A DNA stretch of 64,000 nt from Arthrobacter sp. OY3WO11 (GCF_001641125.1 NZ_LWLP01000001.1:3971828-4035827), one strand, 5' to 3'; shown: positions 42,703 to 51,258, numbered from the stretch's first letter. A program made the numbers and translations. Notes: generated by a model not told the origin, from the letters alone.

Positions 42703-43182
42703 ATGAGCCCCACCCTGACCACCAAGCTCCAGCCCGGAACCCCGGCCCCTGACTTCACCCTTCAGGATGCCCAGGGCCGCGAGACTGCCTTGGCCGATTA
42801 CCGTGGCAAGAACGTCATCGTGTACTTCTACCCGAAGGCCGCCACCCCCGGCTGCACCACCGAGGCCTGCGACTTCCGCGACAGCCTGGCCTCGCTCCAG
42901 GGCAAGGGCTACGAGGTCATCGGCGTCTCCCCCGACGCCCCGGAGGCCCTGGCCGGCTTCACCGGCGACTTCTCCCTGACCTTCCCGCTGCTCTCCGACC
43001 CGGACCACGCAGTTGCCCTGGCCTACGGCGCCTGGGGCGAAAAGCTGGTCAACGGCGAAATCACCGAGGGTCTGGTCCGCTCCACAGTCGTGCTGGATAC
43101 CGAAGGCAACGTTGTCCTGGCGCAGTACCAGGTCAAGGCCGATGGCCACGTGGCCGCACTGAAGGAAGCCCTGGGAATTTAA
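42703..43182 (+). CDS. bcp: thiol peroxidase, Bcp/PrxQ type
   Basis: A 159-residue peroxiredoxin. GTPAPDFTLQDAQGRETAL leads into YFYPKAATPGCTTEACDFRD, with the peroxidatic Cys near 51 and the resolving Cys at 56, the alpha-2 type PrxQ arrangement. It reduces hydroperoxides using thioredoxin. GGAACACC precedes the ATG. The tandem repeat starts directly after the stop codon. Confidence 0.95.
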   Translation: MSPTLTTKLQPGTPAPDFTLQDAQGRETALADYRGKNVIVYFYPKAATPGCTTEACDFRDSLASLQGKGYEVIGVSPDAPEALAGFTGDFSLTFPLLSDPDHAVALAYGAWGEKLVNGEITEGLVRSTVVLDTEGNVVLAQYQVKADGHVAALKEALGI

Positions 43183-43258
43183 CGCTCTCTCACTTAACGC
43201 GGCTTTCCCCGGACGCTCTCTCACTAGATGCGGCTTTTCCCCGGACGCTCTCCCACTG
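43183..43258. repeat. 31-32-bp intergenic tandem repeat
   Basis: Two near-identical units (43183-43213, 31 bases; 43214-43245, 32 bases), each beginning CGCTCTCTCACT and ending TTCCCCGGA, plus a partial third unit (CGCTCTCCCACTGG). They fill the space between the bcp stop and the terminator hairpin. Confidence 0.85.
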
Positions 43259-43276
43259 GTCACCAATTCACCAGTG
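43254..43276. terminator. hairpin between convergent bcp and MFS genes
   Basis: A 7-bp stem (CACTGGT / ACCAGTG) with a 9-base loop, flanked by CCC and GGGGG, lies between the convergent stops. It also overlaps the last partial repeat unit. Confidence 0.55.
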
Positions 43277-43292
43277 CGGGGGCGTTCGGTAT

Positions 43293-44789
43293 TTATGCGG
43301 CGGTGTCCGTTGCCCGCGACTCTTCTGCTGCTGCCCGGGCGTACGACGCCGAGACCCGGCGGTAGACCGGCGTAAGGAATGCCAGCAGCGCGGCGATGAC
43401 CATAATGACACCGGCCACCAGGAATACCAGGGCAATGCCGCGGGAGGTGCCCTCGCCCAGCAGCGGGGCCAGCCGGGCGGCGCCGTCGGCGGACCGGGCG
43501 TAGGGAATGATCCAGAACTGGGCGATCGGGGCAATGAGGAACGCCGTGACGGGCGATGCTGCGGATTCGAAGGCCATGGCGAACCCGAACACCCGGCCCT
43601 GCCGCTGCAACGGCACCACCTGCTGGATGACAGTCTGCTCAGCGGCTTCCACGAAGGGCACCAGGACCAGGTAGGCCCAGATTCCTGCGATGTACAGCCA
43701 CGCCCATTCCCGGATTGTGAACACTGCACCGAGGAAGCCCATCAAGGCGACCGCAAGGAGCAGGGTGCGCAACGGGTTTGAACCCAGCCCGAACTTGCCG
43801 ATCAGCGCGCCGCCCACAAGGATCCCCGTGAACCCCACGGCGGAAAAGATTCCCCACAGCTCCACAGGGAACATCTCCAGGCCGTAGGGATCCATCAAGG
43901 CCATGTAGACGCCGCCAATGAAATTGTTGAATGTGGAGAACACGATCAGGGCGAACAGCCCGGAAATGGCCAGCACGGCAGCGAGGGAGCCGCGCAGGTC
44001 GAAGCTGCCGTGGGCATCCGTGGCTGCCGCCCGGACTTCCTCGGGCATGCGCAGGGTGAGCAGGTGCAGGAACGCCAGGGCCGTGAGCGCCAGGGCGACG
44101 GCGATGGTCCAGCCCATGCCGAGCAGCCCCACCGAGAGCCCGGAGAGCACGGACGTGACAATGAACATCAGTCCCTGCACCATGCCCACCATCCCGTTGG
44201 CGTTGGCGCGGCGGTCCGGCTCGATCAGGATGGTCACCGTGGTGGAGAGGGCGATGTTGCGCATGTTTTCCACCACCGCGCCGATCAGGATAACCAGGGT
44301 GAAAACCCAGAACCACGGCTGGGTCAGGTCCAGGAGCCAGGCTGTGGGCGTCAGCAAGAACATGGCACCGGACAGCGCGAACATCACCAGGGTGAAGGCG
44401 GCGGCAAACCGCATCACGGCCAGCTTGCGGTAGCGGTCCACGAAGGTGCCGAAGCTGATGCTGGAAAGCGCGATCAACAGCATGTACGCGCCGCCCACAA
44501 CCCCGGTGGCGATCACGTTGCGCGTCTCCAGGTACACCCAGAACGTCAGTGCGAACCAGAGATAGCTGGTGGTGACGTTGGCGGCCGCGGTGTTCGCCAG
44601 TATTCCGGTGAAGGTGCGGGACCGCTGTGCCTGCGTGCGCAGAGAAGTGTCGACGGCGTCCGGATCAGTGAAGCGCGGCGCCTCACCATCCTCGGGTGCG
44701 GCAGACGCTACCGCAACGTCCTCGCTAAGTCTTTTCCCGCCGTCGGAAGCCGCAGCGGCGCGCGGCGGGACCGGCTCCTGCTCGGTCAT
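43293..44789 (-). CDS. MFS exporter
   Basis: A 498-residue 12-helix major facilitator. A 70-residue hydrophilic N-terminus leads into ANTAAANVTTSYLWFALTFW. The inter-helix motif FVDRYRKLAVMRFAAAFTL stands at the usual helix 2-3 position, then FWVFTLVILIGAVVENMRNI and VTILIEPDRRANANGMVGMV, typical of the MFS-3/enterobactin-exporter-like or drug efflux proteins of actinobacteria. The C-terminus ends with charged residues. The direction of transport is inferred from family resemblance only. It is convergent with bcp. Confidence 0.88.
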   Translation of the reverse strand: MTEQEPVPPRAAAASDGGKRLSEDVAVASAAPEDGEAPRFTDPDAVDTSLRTQAQRSRTFTGILANTAAANVTTSYLWFALTFWVYLETRNVIATGVVGGAYMLLIALSSISFGTFVDRYRKLAVMRFAAAFTLVMFALSGAMFLLTPTAWLLDLTQPWFWVFTLVILIGAVVENMRNIALSTTVTILIEPDRRANANGMVGMVQGLMFIVTSVLSGLSVGLLGMGWTIAVALALTALAFLHLLTLRMPEEVRAAATDAHGSFDLRGSLAAVLAISGLFALIVFSTFNNFIGGVYMALMDPYGLEMFPVELWGIFSAVGFTGILVGGALIGKFGLGSNPLRTLLLAVALMGFLGAVFTIREWAWLYIAGIWAYLVLVPFVEAAEQTVIQQVVPLQRQGRVFGFAMAFESAASPVTAFLIAPIAQFWIIPYARSADGAARLAPLLGEGTSRGIALVFLVAGVIMVIAALLAFLTPVYRRVSASYARAAAEESRATDTAA

Positions 44790-44845
44790 GCGTCCCAGTG
44801 TAATGACACCCCGGGGTCATGGACACGGTCAGGGACGGGGGTCTG

Positions 44846-45061
44846 TCAGCGCTTGTCGCGGTCGTTGAATTCCTCGTCCAGCTCGTAGTGGCGGAATTCG
44901 GTTTCGGGGTCGGGTTCGCCCTCCGCCACTACCTCGTGGTCGAGTTGGCGCTGAACCTGGCTGTCCAGGACCTGCAGTTCCTGGTCCGTAACCTTCTCCA
45001 GGTCCTCGGGAAACTGATCGTCTGGAGTGAGGTGCAGCTTGTCGTTCATTATGCCCGCCAT
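44846..45061 (-). CDS. small acidic hypothetical protein
   Basis: A 71-residue acidic, helix-rich protein (LTPDDQFPEDLEKVTDQELQ, then LDHEVVAEGEPDPETEFRHY). No membrane segment or domain is recognised. The ATG at 45061 is preferred; a second ATG four codons later is possible. Coding character (acidic, no rare residues, frame consistent) supports a real gene. It lies between the MFS gene and the divergent acetyltransferase. Confidence 0.6.
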   Translation of the reverse strand: MAGIMNDKLHLTPDDQFPEDLEKVTDQELQVLDSQVQRQLDHEVVAEGEPDPETEFRHYELDEEFNDRDKR

Positions 45062-45159
45062 GTCTATCCGCAGTTGCCGTGTCGGTACAGTGTAGCGGTG
45101 GCGTCGCCAGCGTTGCAGGTGCCATTGCGTGCCATACAGCCCGGTGACAGGATGGCCGC

Positions 45160-45732
45160 ATGGGCATCGAGGTCCGTCCCGCAACCAGCTTCGAGGACGT
45201 CAAGACCATGGTCGGACCCAAGCGGCCCGACGCCAACGTTTGCTGGTGCCTGAGCTACCGCATCCCGGCGAAGCAGAACCAGGCCCTGCGCGGGACCGAG
45301 CGCGGGGAGCGGGTGAAGCAGCTGGTGGCGGAGAATCCCCCGCCGGGGGTCTTGGCGTACGACGGCGGCGAGGTAGTTGGGTGGGCAGCGGTCCACCCGC
45401 GTGCGGACACCAGTTTTGCCGGCAACCGCAAGATCCCGCACGTCGATGACGCGGAGGTGTGGTCCGTCTGGTGCATCAGGGTGCGGCCCGGGTACCGGGG
45501 CAAAGGCATTTCGCACCAACTGCTGGCCGGTGCGGTGGACATGGCCAGGAACTACGGCGCGCCGGCTATCGAGGGCTACCCGGTGGACAACGGCGGCCGG
45601 AAAGTGGACCTCACCATGGCCTATGTGGGCACGCGCAAACTGTTTGAGGATGCGGGCTTCACCAAGGCAGCGGACACCGATTCTGTGCTTAATGGGTTCC
45701 CGCGGGTGCTGATGCGGCGGGACCTGGGTTAG
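45160..45732 (+). CDS. GNAT-family N-acetyltransferase
   Basis: A 190-residue acetyltransferase. The acetyl-CoA motif is VWCIRVRPGYRGKGISHQLL (V/I-x-R-x-x-Y-R-G-x-G), preceded by GEVVGWAAVHPRADTSF, with a C-terminal GTRKLFEDAGFTKA typical of the fold. An N-terminal CWCLSYRIPAKQNQAL places it in the subgroup with a conserved W-C near the start. The substrate is not predictable. It diverges from a small acidic protein gene. Confidence 0.9.
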   Translation: MGIEVRPATSFEDVKTMVGPKRPDANVCWCLSYRIPAKQNQALRGTERGERVKQLVAENPPPGVLAYDGGEVVGWAAVHPRADTSFAGNRKIPHVDDAEVWSVWCIRVRPGYRGKGISHQLLAGAVDMARNYGAPAIEGYPVDNGGRKVDLTMAYVGTRKLFEDAGFTKAADTDSVLNGFPRVLMRRDLG

Positions 45733-46037
45733 GCGCGTAGAGCGTTTTGCCACCGGCCAAACAGCCACAGCACAAGGGCACCCTGCAGCCACCGGCAGAC
45801 TTTGTCACACCTGCCCGGCGCCTTCTCGGCATATTGTCAATAATATCTGCGGGGTTGACTCATCAGTATGCTTATTATTAGTTTCGTTGTAACGGTGATG
45901 CTAGTCACGCAATGCCGTTGGGATGTTTTGTAAAGCGTCCGTCATCAGCAAATCAAGAGTTCCGCCGGCAGTTCCGCATGGGGGCTGAGCGCCGGGGGTT
46001 CAAGAGCCGTCAACCGGCACTGAAAGGGAACACAGAT
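45733..46037. other. intergenic leader of secreted-protein gene
   Basis: 305 bases without a supported gene. It contains an AT-rich promoter (45855-45884) with a TAAGCATRCT box in its spacer, then a long leader of about 150 bases before the secreted-protein start. No terminator after the acetyltransferase gene was clear. Confidence 0.55.
45855..45884 (+). promoter_or_regulatory. promoter with TAAGCATRCT motif, copy 3
   Basis: TTGACT (45855-45860), 18 bases, TAGTTT (45879-45884). The spacer holds AGTATGCTTA (45865-45874), the complement of TAAGCATACT. The same -35, motif and -10 arrangement recurs at 56994-57023. Confidence 0.55.
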
Positions 46038-46604
46038 ATGCGAACACGAGTCCTTGCACCTATGGCAGCAGTAGCTCTTTCCGGAGCAATGATCTTCGGA
46101 GCAGGCGCCCCGGCCTCCGCTGCCCCGCCCGCACCGGTACCCGCAGCGTCGGCGAGCACGGCAGACGCAACGAAAGTTGCGTCTTCGGTCACCGGCACCG
46201 CAAGTGATGGATCTGCTTTTGCGGGTTCATTCACACCCACAAGCTTTCAGGTCCAGGATGGCGTTCTGACCGCCACCGGCCTGGTATCGGGCACTTTGAC
46301 CTCAGCCACCGGCACGGTGACCGAGGTTCCGGCAACCGAGGTAACAACAGCCGTCACAAGCGGCGTTGAGAAAACACTCGCGGGCGGCAATGCCGCCTGC
46401 GACGTCATCAACCTAGACCTGGGACCGCTGAACCTCAACGTTCTGGGGCTCGTCATCGATCTCAACCAGATCCAGCTGGACATCACTGCTGTCCCCGGAG
46501 CCGGCAACCTGGTGGGCAACCTCCTGTGCGCCGTGGCCGGCCTGCTGGACGGCAGCGGCACCAGCGGACTGGCGAACCTGCTTAACCGCCTGCTGGGCCT
46601 CTAG
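46038..46604 (+). CDS. small secreted protein with paired Cys, hydrophobic C-terminus
   Basis: A 188-residue exported protein. The signal peptide (MRTRVLAPMAAVALSGAMIF) ends near ASA-APPAP. The middle is a Thr/Ser/Val-rich beta-type region. The C-terminal part (CDVINLDLGPLNLNVLGLVI, then LDITAVPGAGNLVGNLLCAV) has two cysteines and a pattern of alternating Leu/Asp/Asn seen in a family of actinobacterial secreted proteins of unknown function, recalled by pattern only. AAAGGGA precedes the ATG. It is probably anchored in or coats the cell wall. Its promoter carries a TAAGCATRCT box. Confidence 0.8.
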   Translation: MRTRVLAPMAAVALSGAMIFGAGAPASAAPPAPVPAASASTADATKVASSVTGTASDGSAFAGSFTPTSFQVQDGVLTATGLVSGTLTSATGTVTEVPATEVTTAVTSGVEKTLAGGNAACDVINLDLGPLNLNVLGLVIDLNQIQLDITAVPGAGNLVGNLLCAVAGLLDGSGTSGLANLLNRLLGL

Positions 46605-46625
46605 GCTCCAAGCCAGTGTCAAAGT

Positions 46626-46655
46626 CTGTGGGCGGTCCTTCTGGACCGTCCACAG
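46626..46655 (+). terminator. hairpin terminator
   Basis: A 13-bp stem (CTGTGGGCGGTCC / GGACCGTCCACAG, one G-T wobble) with a TTCT loop, 21 bases after the secreted-protein stop, followed by TCTTG. Confidence 0.75.
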
Positions 46656-46680
46656 TCTTGTGTTCTAATGGGAAGGGCCG

Positions 46681-46800
46681 TCAGGGTTTCTTCCACCATT
46701 TGCCGGGCCAGTCCTCGTCAATGGCCCACAGGGCCAGAAGCAGTGCGTCGACTGTCATGAGTCCCGCAATGAGGTACGCCCAACCTGTCCACCAACCCAT
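46681..46800 (-). CDS. 39-residue membrane miniprotein
   Basis: MGWWTGWAYLIAGLMTVDAL then LLALWAIDEDWPGKWWKKP: one transmembrane helix with a Trp-rich N-face and a charged Trp/Lys C-terminus. GGAG lies 8 bases before the ATG at 46800, a good ribosome site. It is too short for a standard gene caller but the start signal and amphipathic ends make it convincing. Function unknown; such proteins often regulate membrane complexes. Confidence 0.6.
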   Translation of the reverse strand: MGWWTGWAYLIAGLMTVDALLLALWAIDEDWPGKWWKKP

Positions 46801-46855
46801 AACAATCTCCTGACCCGGTAACCCCCAGCCACTCGATTGCTCATAAGTGTGGCAC

Positions 46856-47170
46856 CTAAAGCGCCAGGACGGAACGCCCTCCACCCGCAGACTTGAAAAG
46901 CGCCTCCAGCCTCACGTGTGCTTCCGTCTCCAGCTTGAGGCGGCGGGTCAGGCGCTCCACCTGCTGCGACATCTCATCCCCTACCGGAAGACGGTCTCCC
47001 GGCCAGCTCCACACCTCCCGGGACTCGGCCAAAGCAGCCGCCAGCGCCGTGGCCGCAGCGCGTACTTTCCGCCTGTGGAAATACACACGCAGCAGCGCCC
47101 GGCCTTTGTCCAAGGCCCCCAAGGCGGCCGCCTGGACCGCCGCCTGGTCTATGATCCTGATTTGCCCCAT
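46856..47170 (-). CDS. hypothetical helical protein
   Basis: A 104-residue, Ala/Arg/Leu-rich protein (GQIRIIDQAAVQAAALGALD, then VRAAATALAAALAESREVW and a final QQVERLTRRLKLETEAHVRL). It is predicted all-helical by composition with a C-terminal coiled-coil-like part. AAAGG precedes the ATG at 47170 and a GTG three codons upstream is possible. No domain recognised. It diverges from the phosphatase response regulator gene with 222 bases between. Confidence 0.55.
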   Translation of the reverse strand: MGQIRIIDQAAVQAAALGALDKGRALLRVYFHRRKVRAAATALAAALAESREVWSWPGDRLPVGDEMSQQVERLTRRLKLETEAHVRLEALFKSAGGGRSVLAL

Positions 47171-47392
47171 GACCTGCACCTTTTTCCGAGCCGTGCAGCC
47201 GTCCGGCAGGCCGCCCTTGGCCCTGGTCCGGTGAAAGCTGCTCCGTCCCTCGAGTGTCCCGGGCGGACCTCAATGTCCGGGCAAGCAGGTCCAAGGATTT
47301 CCACAAGATCCGGCGCCGCCAACCGAGGCGTGGCTGCCCTTGTGAAGCGCCGCGACATGCCCCGTAGGGGTTAATACTGTAGAAGTAGACGT

Positions 47393-48505
47393 ATGGTCTC
47401 TCCCTCCGAATCCCGTCGTGCCGTTGTCATCGAAGATGACCCGGACATCCGCGGGCTGCTGGTCCGCGTCCTTGTTAAGCAGGGATTCGATGTCACCCAG
47501 GCGGGAGCCGGCCTGGCAGGGGTGGAGGAAGTGCGCCGGGTGCAGCCGGACCTGGTCACGCTGGACCTGAACCTGCCCGACCTTGACGGCCTGGAAGTCT
47601 GCAAACTGCTCCGCGAATTCTCGGACGCCTTCATCGTGATGCTGACCGCCCGGGCCGATGAGTTGGACAAGCTGACCGGCCTGGACAACGGCGCGGACGA
47701 ATACCTCAGCAAGCCGTTCAGCCCGCGCGAGCTCCAGTCCAGGATCAATGCCCTCTTCCGCCGCCGGCCCTCCGCAGCCGCGGATTCAGCCGCGCGCAGC
47801 GAACTGCAGCGCGCCACGGAGGTGCAGAAAAGCCTCCTGCCCCAGGAGAACATCCAGGTTGAAGGCTACGACGTCGCCGGGGTGTTCCGGCCCTCGCGGA
47901 ACGTTGGCGGGGACTTCTACGACTGGTACCAGACCCCGGACGGGCTACACCTGACCTTCGCCGATGCCATGGGTAAGGGCATGGGTGCCGCGCTCATCGC
48001 CGCAACGGTCCGCGCGGTGATGCGTTCGACGGGCCTGCGGCATGACCTGGACACAGCCTTCCGCGCGGCGAGCAAGGCGATCGCCGCTGACCTGGACTCC
48101 TCCAATTCCTTTGTCACCCTCTTCCATGCCCGCCTGGACGCCGCTTCCGGAACGGTCAGCTACGTCGACGCCGGCCATGGGCTAGCGCTGCATGTCCAGT
48201 CCGGCGGCACGGTTCACCGCCTTCCCTCCGGCGGCCCCCCGGTGGGCGCCTGGCCAGGAACGGAGTGGCCGCAGTCGGCCCTGGACCTGCTGCCGGGGGA
48301 TTCCCTGGTGGTGGTCAGCGACGGCGTACTGGACGTCTTCGACTCCGTGGAGGACTTCACCGACGCCGTGCTCCGGGCAACGCACCACCAGGAGTCGGCG
48401 CAGGCTGCGAGCACTGCCATCCTCGCCCTCGCCCCGGCCGCGACGGCTGAGGATGACGTCACGGTGGTTGTGGTCCGCCGGCTTCCGCAGGAGGCCGCGG
48501 CATGA
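47393..48505 (+). CDS. response regulator fused to PP2C/SpoIIE-type phosphatase (RsbU-like)
   Basis: A 370-residue protein. The receiver has VVIEDDPDIRGLLVRV, the phospho-Asp near 58 (LVTLDLNLPDLDG) and the Lys in YLSKPFSP. From about 135 on is a SpoIIE/PPM phosphatase: ATEVQKSLLPQENIQ, SRNVGGDFYDWYQTPDG and LTFADAMGKGMGAALIAA, with metal Asp residues present, ending TAEDDVTVVVVRRL. Such proteins dephosphorylate STAS antagonists when their receiver is phosphorylated. The gene overlaps the glycosyltransferase (ATGA) and is followed by STAS and RsbW-like genes, so it is the input of a partner switch. The GAF kinase at 51259 is the likely phosphodonor. Confidence 0.92.
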   Translation: MVSPSESRRAVVIEDDPDIRGLLVRVLVKQGFDVTQAGAGLAGVEEVRRVQPDLVTLDLNLPDLDGLEVCKLLREFSDAFIVMLTARADELDKLTGLDNGADEYLSKPFSPRELQSRINALFRRRPSAAADSAARSELQRATEVQKSLLPQENIQVEGYDVAGVFRPSRNVGGDFYDWYQTPDGLHLTFADAMGKGMGAALIAATVRAVMRSTGLRHDLDTAFRAASKAIAADLDSSNSFVTLFHARLDAASGTVSYVDAGHGLALHVQSGGTVHRLPSGGPPVGAWPGTEWPQSALDLLPGDSLVVVSDGVLDVFDSVEDFTDAVLRATHHQESAQAASTAILALAPAATAEDDVTVVVVRRLPQEAAA

Positions 48506-50481
48506 CCCGCTTCTGGACCCGGCTTGTTGTTGTCCTGACCGTCATCACGGGCGTCAACTACATCGCCTGGCGCTGGGCCGCCTCACTAAACTGGGAAGCC
48601 TGGTGGATCGCGCTGCCGCTGGTGATCGCCGAAACCTACAGCCTCATCGACGTCATGCTCTTCGGCATGACCGTGTGGAAGCTGAAGATCCGCAAGGCCG
48701 CCCCGCCGCCCCCGCCGGATGCCACCGTGGACGTCTTCATCACCACGTACAACGAAGACCTGGACATGGTGATGACCACCGCTCTGGCCGCGCAGAAGAT
48801 CAGGCACCCGCACAGCACCTGGATCCTGGACGACGGCGCCCGCCCCGAGCTGAAGGCCCTCGCCGAACAGCACGGCCTGGGCTACGTCACCCGGAGCGAG
48901 GACTGGACCTCCAACCTGCCCCGGCATGCCAAGGCCGGCAACCTCAACAACGCGCTGATGCAGACGCACGGCGAGTTCCTCCTGATCCTGGACGCGGACC
49001 AGATCCCGGAGCCGGACATCCTGGAAAAGACGCTCGGCTACTTCAACAACCGCCGGGTGGCGCTGGTCCAGACGCCGCAGTACTTCAGCAACGTCCCCGC
49101 CGACGATCCGCTGGGCAGCCAGGCTCCCCTGTTCTACGGCCCCATCCAGCAGGGCAAGGACGGCTGGAATGCCGCCTTCTTCTGCGGTTCCAACGCCATC
49201 CTGCGCCGCGAGGCCCTGATGCAGCTGGGCCTGGTGGGCTACGTCAAGGAGACCGAGAAGAGCATCCGCCGGGCGCTGGCCGCCTCGCGCTCCGCCATCA
49301 AGCAGGCCCGGAAGTCAGCGGACATGGAAACGCCGCTGGTGGCCCAGGTGCTCGATGAGGTTGAAGCTGCCACACGCGAGGCCCAGCAGGAGCTCGACGC
49401 CGGGCAGCCGCTGGGCGAGATCACCTACCGGGTCCGCCGCCGCGTGGACGCTGCCGTGCAGACCCTGGTGATGGCCGACGTCGAAGCCCTCCAGGCGGAC
49501 CTCGAGGAGATCGCCGCCATGGAACTGGCCCACGTGGGCGAGTCCGGCGTCCCGGTGGTGGCGGACGACGCCGTGCAGCGGATGTCCGCCCGCGACTGGT
49601 CGCCGCTGGGCGCCCTTGAGTCGGTGCAGGCCGTCCTGGACGCGCTGTCCGTGGAACGCAACGACGAAGCCCAGCCGGTCATGCCGCTGGCCACCATCTC
49701 CGTGACCGAGGACATGGCCACCGCCATGCGTATGCACGCCATGGGCTGGGAGAGCGTCTACCACCATGAGGTCCTGGCGTACGGCCTGGCGCCGGAGGAC
49801 CTGAAGACCATGCTCACGCAGCGCCTCCGCTGGGCGCAGGGCACCATCCAGGTGCTGCTGCGGGAAAACCCGCTGGTCCAGAAGGGGCTCAAACTGGGCC
49901 AGCGGCTCATGTACTTTGCCACCATGTGGACCTACCTGAGCGGCTACGCGGCAGTCATCTACTTCGCCGCGCCCATCATCTACCTGCTGCTGGGCATCCT
50001 TCCCGTCACCAGCCTGAGCTGGGACTTTTTCATCCGGTTCATCCCGTTCATGGTGGTCAACCAGCTGCTGTTCGCCGTTGCCGGCCGCGGCATCCCCACC
50101 TGGCGGGGGCAGCAGTACAGCCTGGCGCTGTTCCCCACCTGGATCAAGGCGTGCTCGACGGCGGCCCGCAACGTGTGGTTCGGCCGTCCCCTGGGGTTTG
50201 CCGTCACCCCCAAGGCCCGCCAGAGCGGCGGACCCAGCTGGAGCCTCATCCAGCCGCAGATCGTGGTGTCTGTCCTGCTCGCCGTGGCCGCCGTCGTCGG
50301 AATCATCCGCCTGGCCACCGGCCTGGCGGAACCCCTGGGCACCCTGGTGAACGTGGCCTGGGTCATTTTCGACCTGGTGGTCATGAGCATCCTGGTCCGC
50401 GCCGTGCTGTACAAGGGGTACGAACCGGCCGCAGAATCCGCAGAACCAACTAATACGGAGAGGAATTCCGATGGAGTTTAG
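48502..50481 (+). CDS. processive family-2 glycosyltransferase (cellulose-synthase-like)
   Basis: A 659-residue membrane glycosyltransferase. Two N-terminal helices precede the GT2 domain: VFITTYNEDLDMVMTTALAA, ILDDGARPELKALAEQHGLG, LLILDADQIPEPDILEKTLG and a C-terminal QRLRWAQGTIQVLLRENPL, the processive-type QxxRW. At least four more membrane helices follow. A helical insert of about 160 residues lies between the DAD and the TED motif (ISVTEDMATAMRMHAMGWES), much longer than usual. It probably makes an extracellular beta-linked polysaccharide. No PilZ domain is present, and control appears to come from the coupled partner-switching genes. Confidence 0.9.
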   Translation: MTRFWTRLVVVLTVITGVNYIAWRWAASLNWEAWWIALPLVIAETYSLIDVMLFGMTVWKLKIRKAAPPPPPDATVDVFITTYNEDLDMVMTTALAAQKIRHPHSTWILDDGARPELKALAEQHGLGYVTRSEDWTSNLPRHAKAGNLNNALMQTHGEFLLILDADQIPEPDILEKTLGYFNNRRVALVQTPQYFSNVPADDPLGSQAPLFYGPIQQGKDGWNAAFFCGSNAILRREALMQLGLVGYVKETEKSIRRALAASRSAIKQARKSADMETPLVAQVLDEVEAATREAQQELDAGQPLGEITYRVRRRVDAAVQTLVMADVEALQADLEEIAAMELAHVGESGVPVVADDAVQRMSARDWSPLGALESVQAVLDALSVERNDEAQPVMPLATISVTEDMATAMRMHAMGWESVYHHEVLAYGLAPEDLKTMLTQRLRWAQGTIQVLLRENPLVQKGLKLGQRLMYFATMWTYLSGYAAVIYFAAPIIYLLLGILPVTSLSWDFFIRFIPFMVVNQLLFAVAGRGIPTWRGQQYSLALFPTWIKACSTAARNVWFGRPLGFAVTPKARQSGGPSWSLIQPQIVVSVLLAVAAVVGIIRLATGLAEPLGTLVNVAWVIFDLVVMSILVRAVLYKGYEPAAESAEPTNTERNSDGV

Positions 50482-50803
50482 TTATGAGGTCAAGGACTCG
50501 TACGCCGAGGTGAAGGCGGACGGGCGGCTCAATATGGTCTCCGCGCCGAAGCTGCGGGAGTTCGTCACCGACGTGATCGCGGGCGGGTCCAACCGGATCG
50601 TGGTCAACCTGGAAAACACGGCGTTCATGGACTCGTCGGGCCTCGGGGCGCTCATTGGCTGCCTCAAGGCCGCGCGCCAGGCCGGCGGGGACCTCCGGAT
50701 CGCCGCGGTGCAGCCGCAGGTGAAGATGGTCCTGCAGCTGACCAGCATGGACAAGGTGTTGACGTCCTACGGTTCAGCCGAAGAGGCGTTCAGCAATGAC
50801 TGA
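50471..50803 (+). CDS. STAS-domain anti-sigma-factor antagonist-like protein
   Basis: A 110-residue STAS protein of the SpoIIAA/RsbV type: YAEVKADGRLNMVSAPKLRE, VVNLENTAFMDSSGLGALIG with the phosphorylatable Ser in DSSGLG, and VLQLTSMDKVLTSYGSAEEA. It overlaps the glycosyltransferase by 11 bases and the RsbW-like gene by 8. It should be phosphorylated by the RsbW-like kinase and dephosphorylated by the response regulator-phosphatase. Confidence 0.94.
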   Translation: MEFSYEVKDSYAEVKADGRLNMVSAPKLREFVTDVIAGGSNRIVVNLENTAFMDSSGLGALIGCLKAARQAGGDLRIAAVQPQVKMVLQLTSMDKVLTSYGSAEEAFSND

Positions 50804-51221
50804 CGTCTTGGCGTCCCGCAGCTTCCGGGGGCCGTCTGCGGAAGAGGCGATCGAATCCGTCCATAACCACCTGGACAGCCTCTGGCTCGACGTCCCCTTC
50901 GTGGGGGACGTGGACCAGATGACGTTTACCACGGCGGTGATCGAATCGGCGTCGAACATCGTCCAGCACGCGGAACCCGTGGCGCAGGATCCTGTGGAGC
51001 TTGGCGTGGACATCGAGGTGCAGCCCGCGCTGCTGCAGGCCCGCGTCAGCGCCTATAACGCCAAGCCCCCGTTCGGACCGATGGTCCCCGGGTCGCCGGA
51101 TGAGGATGCCGAGTCGGGCCGCGGGCTGGCGCTGATCGAGGCGCTGGTCACCACTGTCACGTTCGAGCGCCAGGACGGCACCAACACCTGGGTCCTCACC
51201 CGCACCTCCCAGCACGGCTAA
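50796..51221 (+). CDS. RsbW/SpoIIAB-like ATPase (anti-sigma/serine kinase)
   Basis: A 141-residue GHKL ATPase. FTTAVIESASNIVQHAEPVA is the N-box, and DEDAESGRGLALIEALVTTV the G-box region; DGTNTWVLTRT closes the domain. Length and gene order (after STAS) fit an anti-sigma factor or serine kinase. No sigma factor gene is adjacent, so the target may be the glycosyltransferase or an unlinked sigma factor. Confidence 0.92.
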   Translation: MTDVLASRSFRGPSAEEAIESVHNHLDSLWLDVPFVGDVDQMTFTTAVIESASNIVQHAEPVAQDPVELGVDIEVQPALLQARVSAYNAKPPFGPMVPGSPDEDAESGRGLALIEALVTTVTFERQDGTNTWVLTRTSQHG

Positions 51222-51258
51222 GCACCCTCAAGACTGCGCACCCCATGGTAAGGGGCGC

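Noticed and set aside
43254..43276. Possible DasR-type operator (CACTGGT...ACCAGTG)
   Set aside because: The arms resemble a dre site, but the 9-base spacing is wrong and it lies between convergent gene ends, so a terminator is more likely.
47149..47358. 69-codon minus-strand frame before the phosphatase regulator
   Set aside because: Arg/Pro/Ala-rich with no ribosome site, and overlaps the start of the better candidate at 46856-47170.
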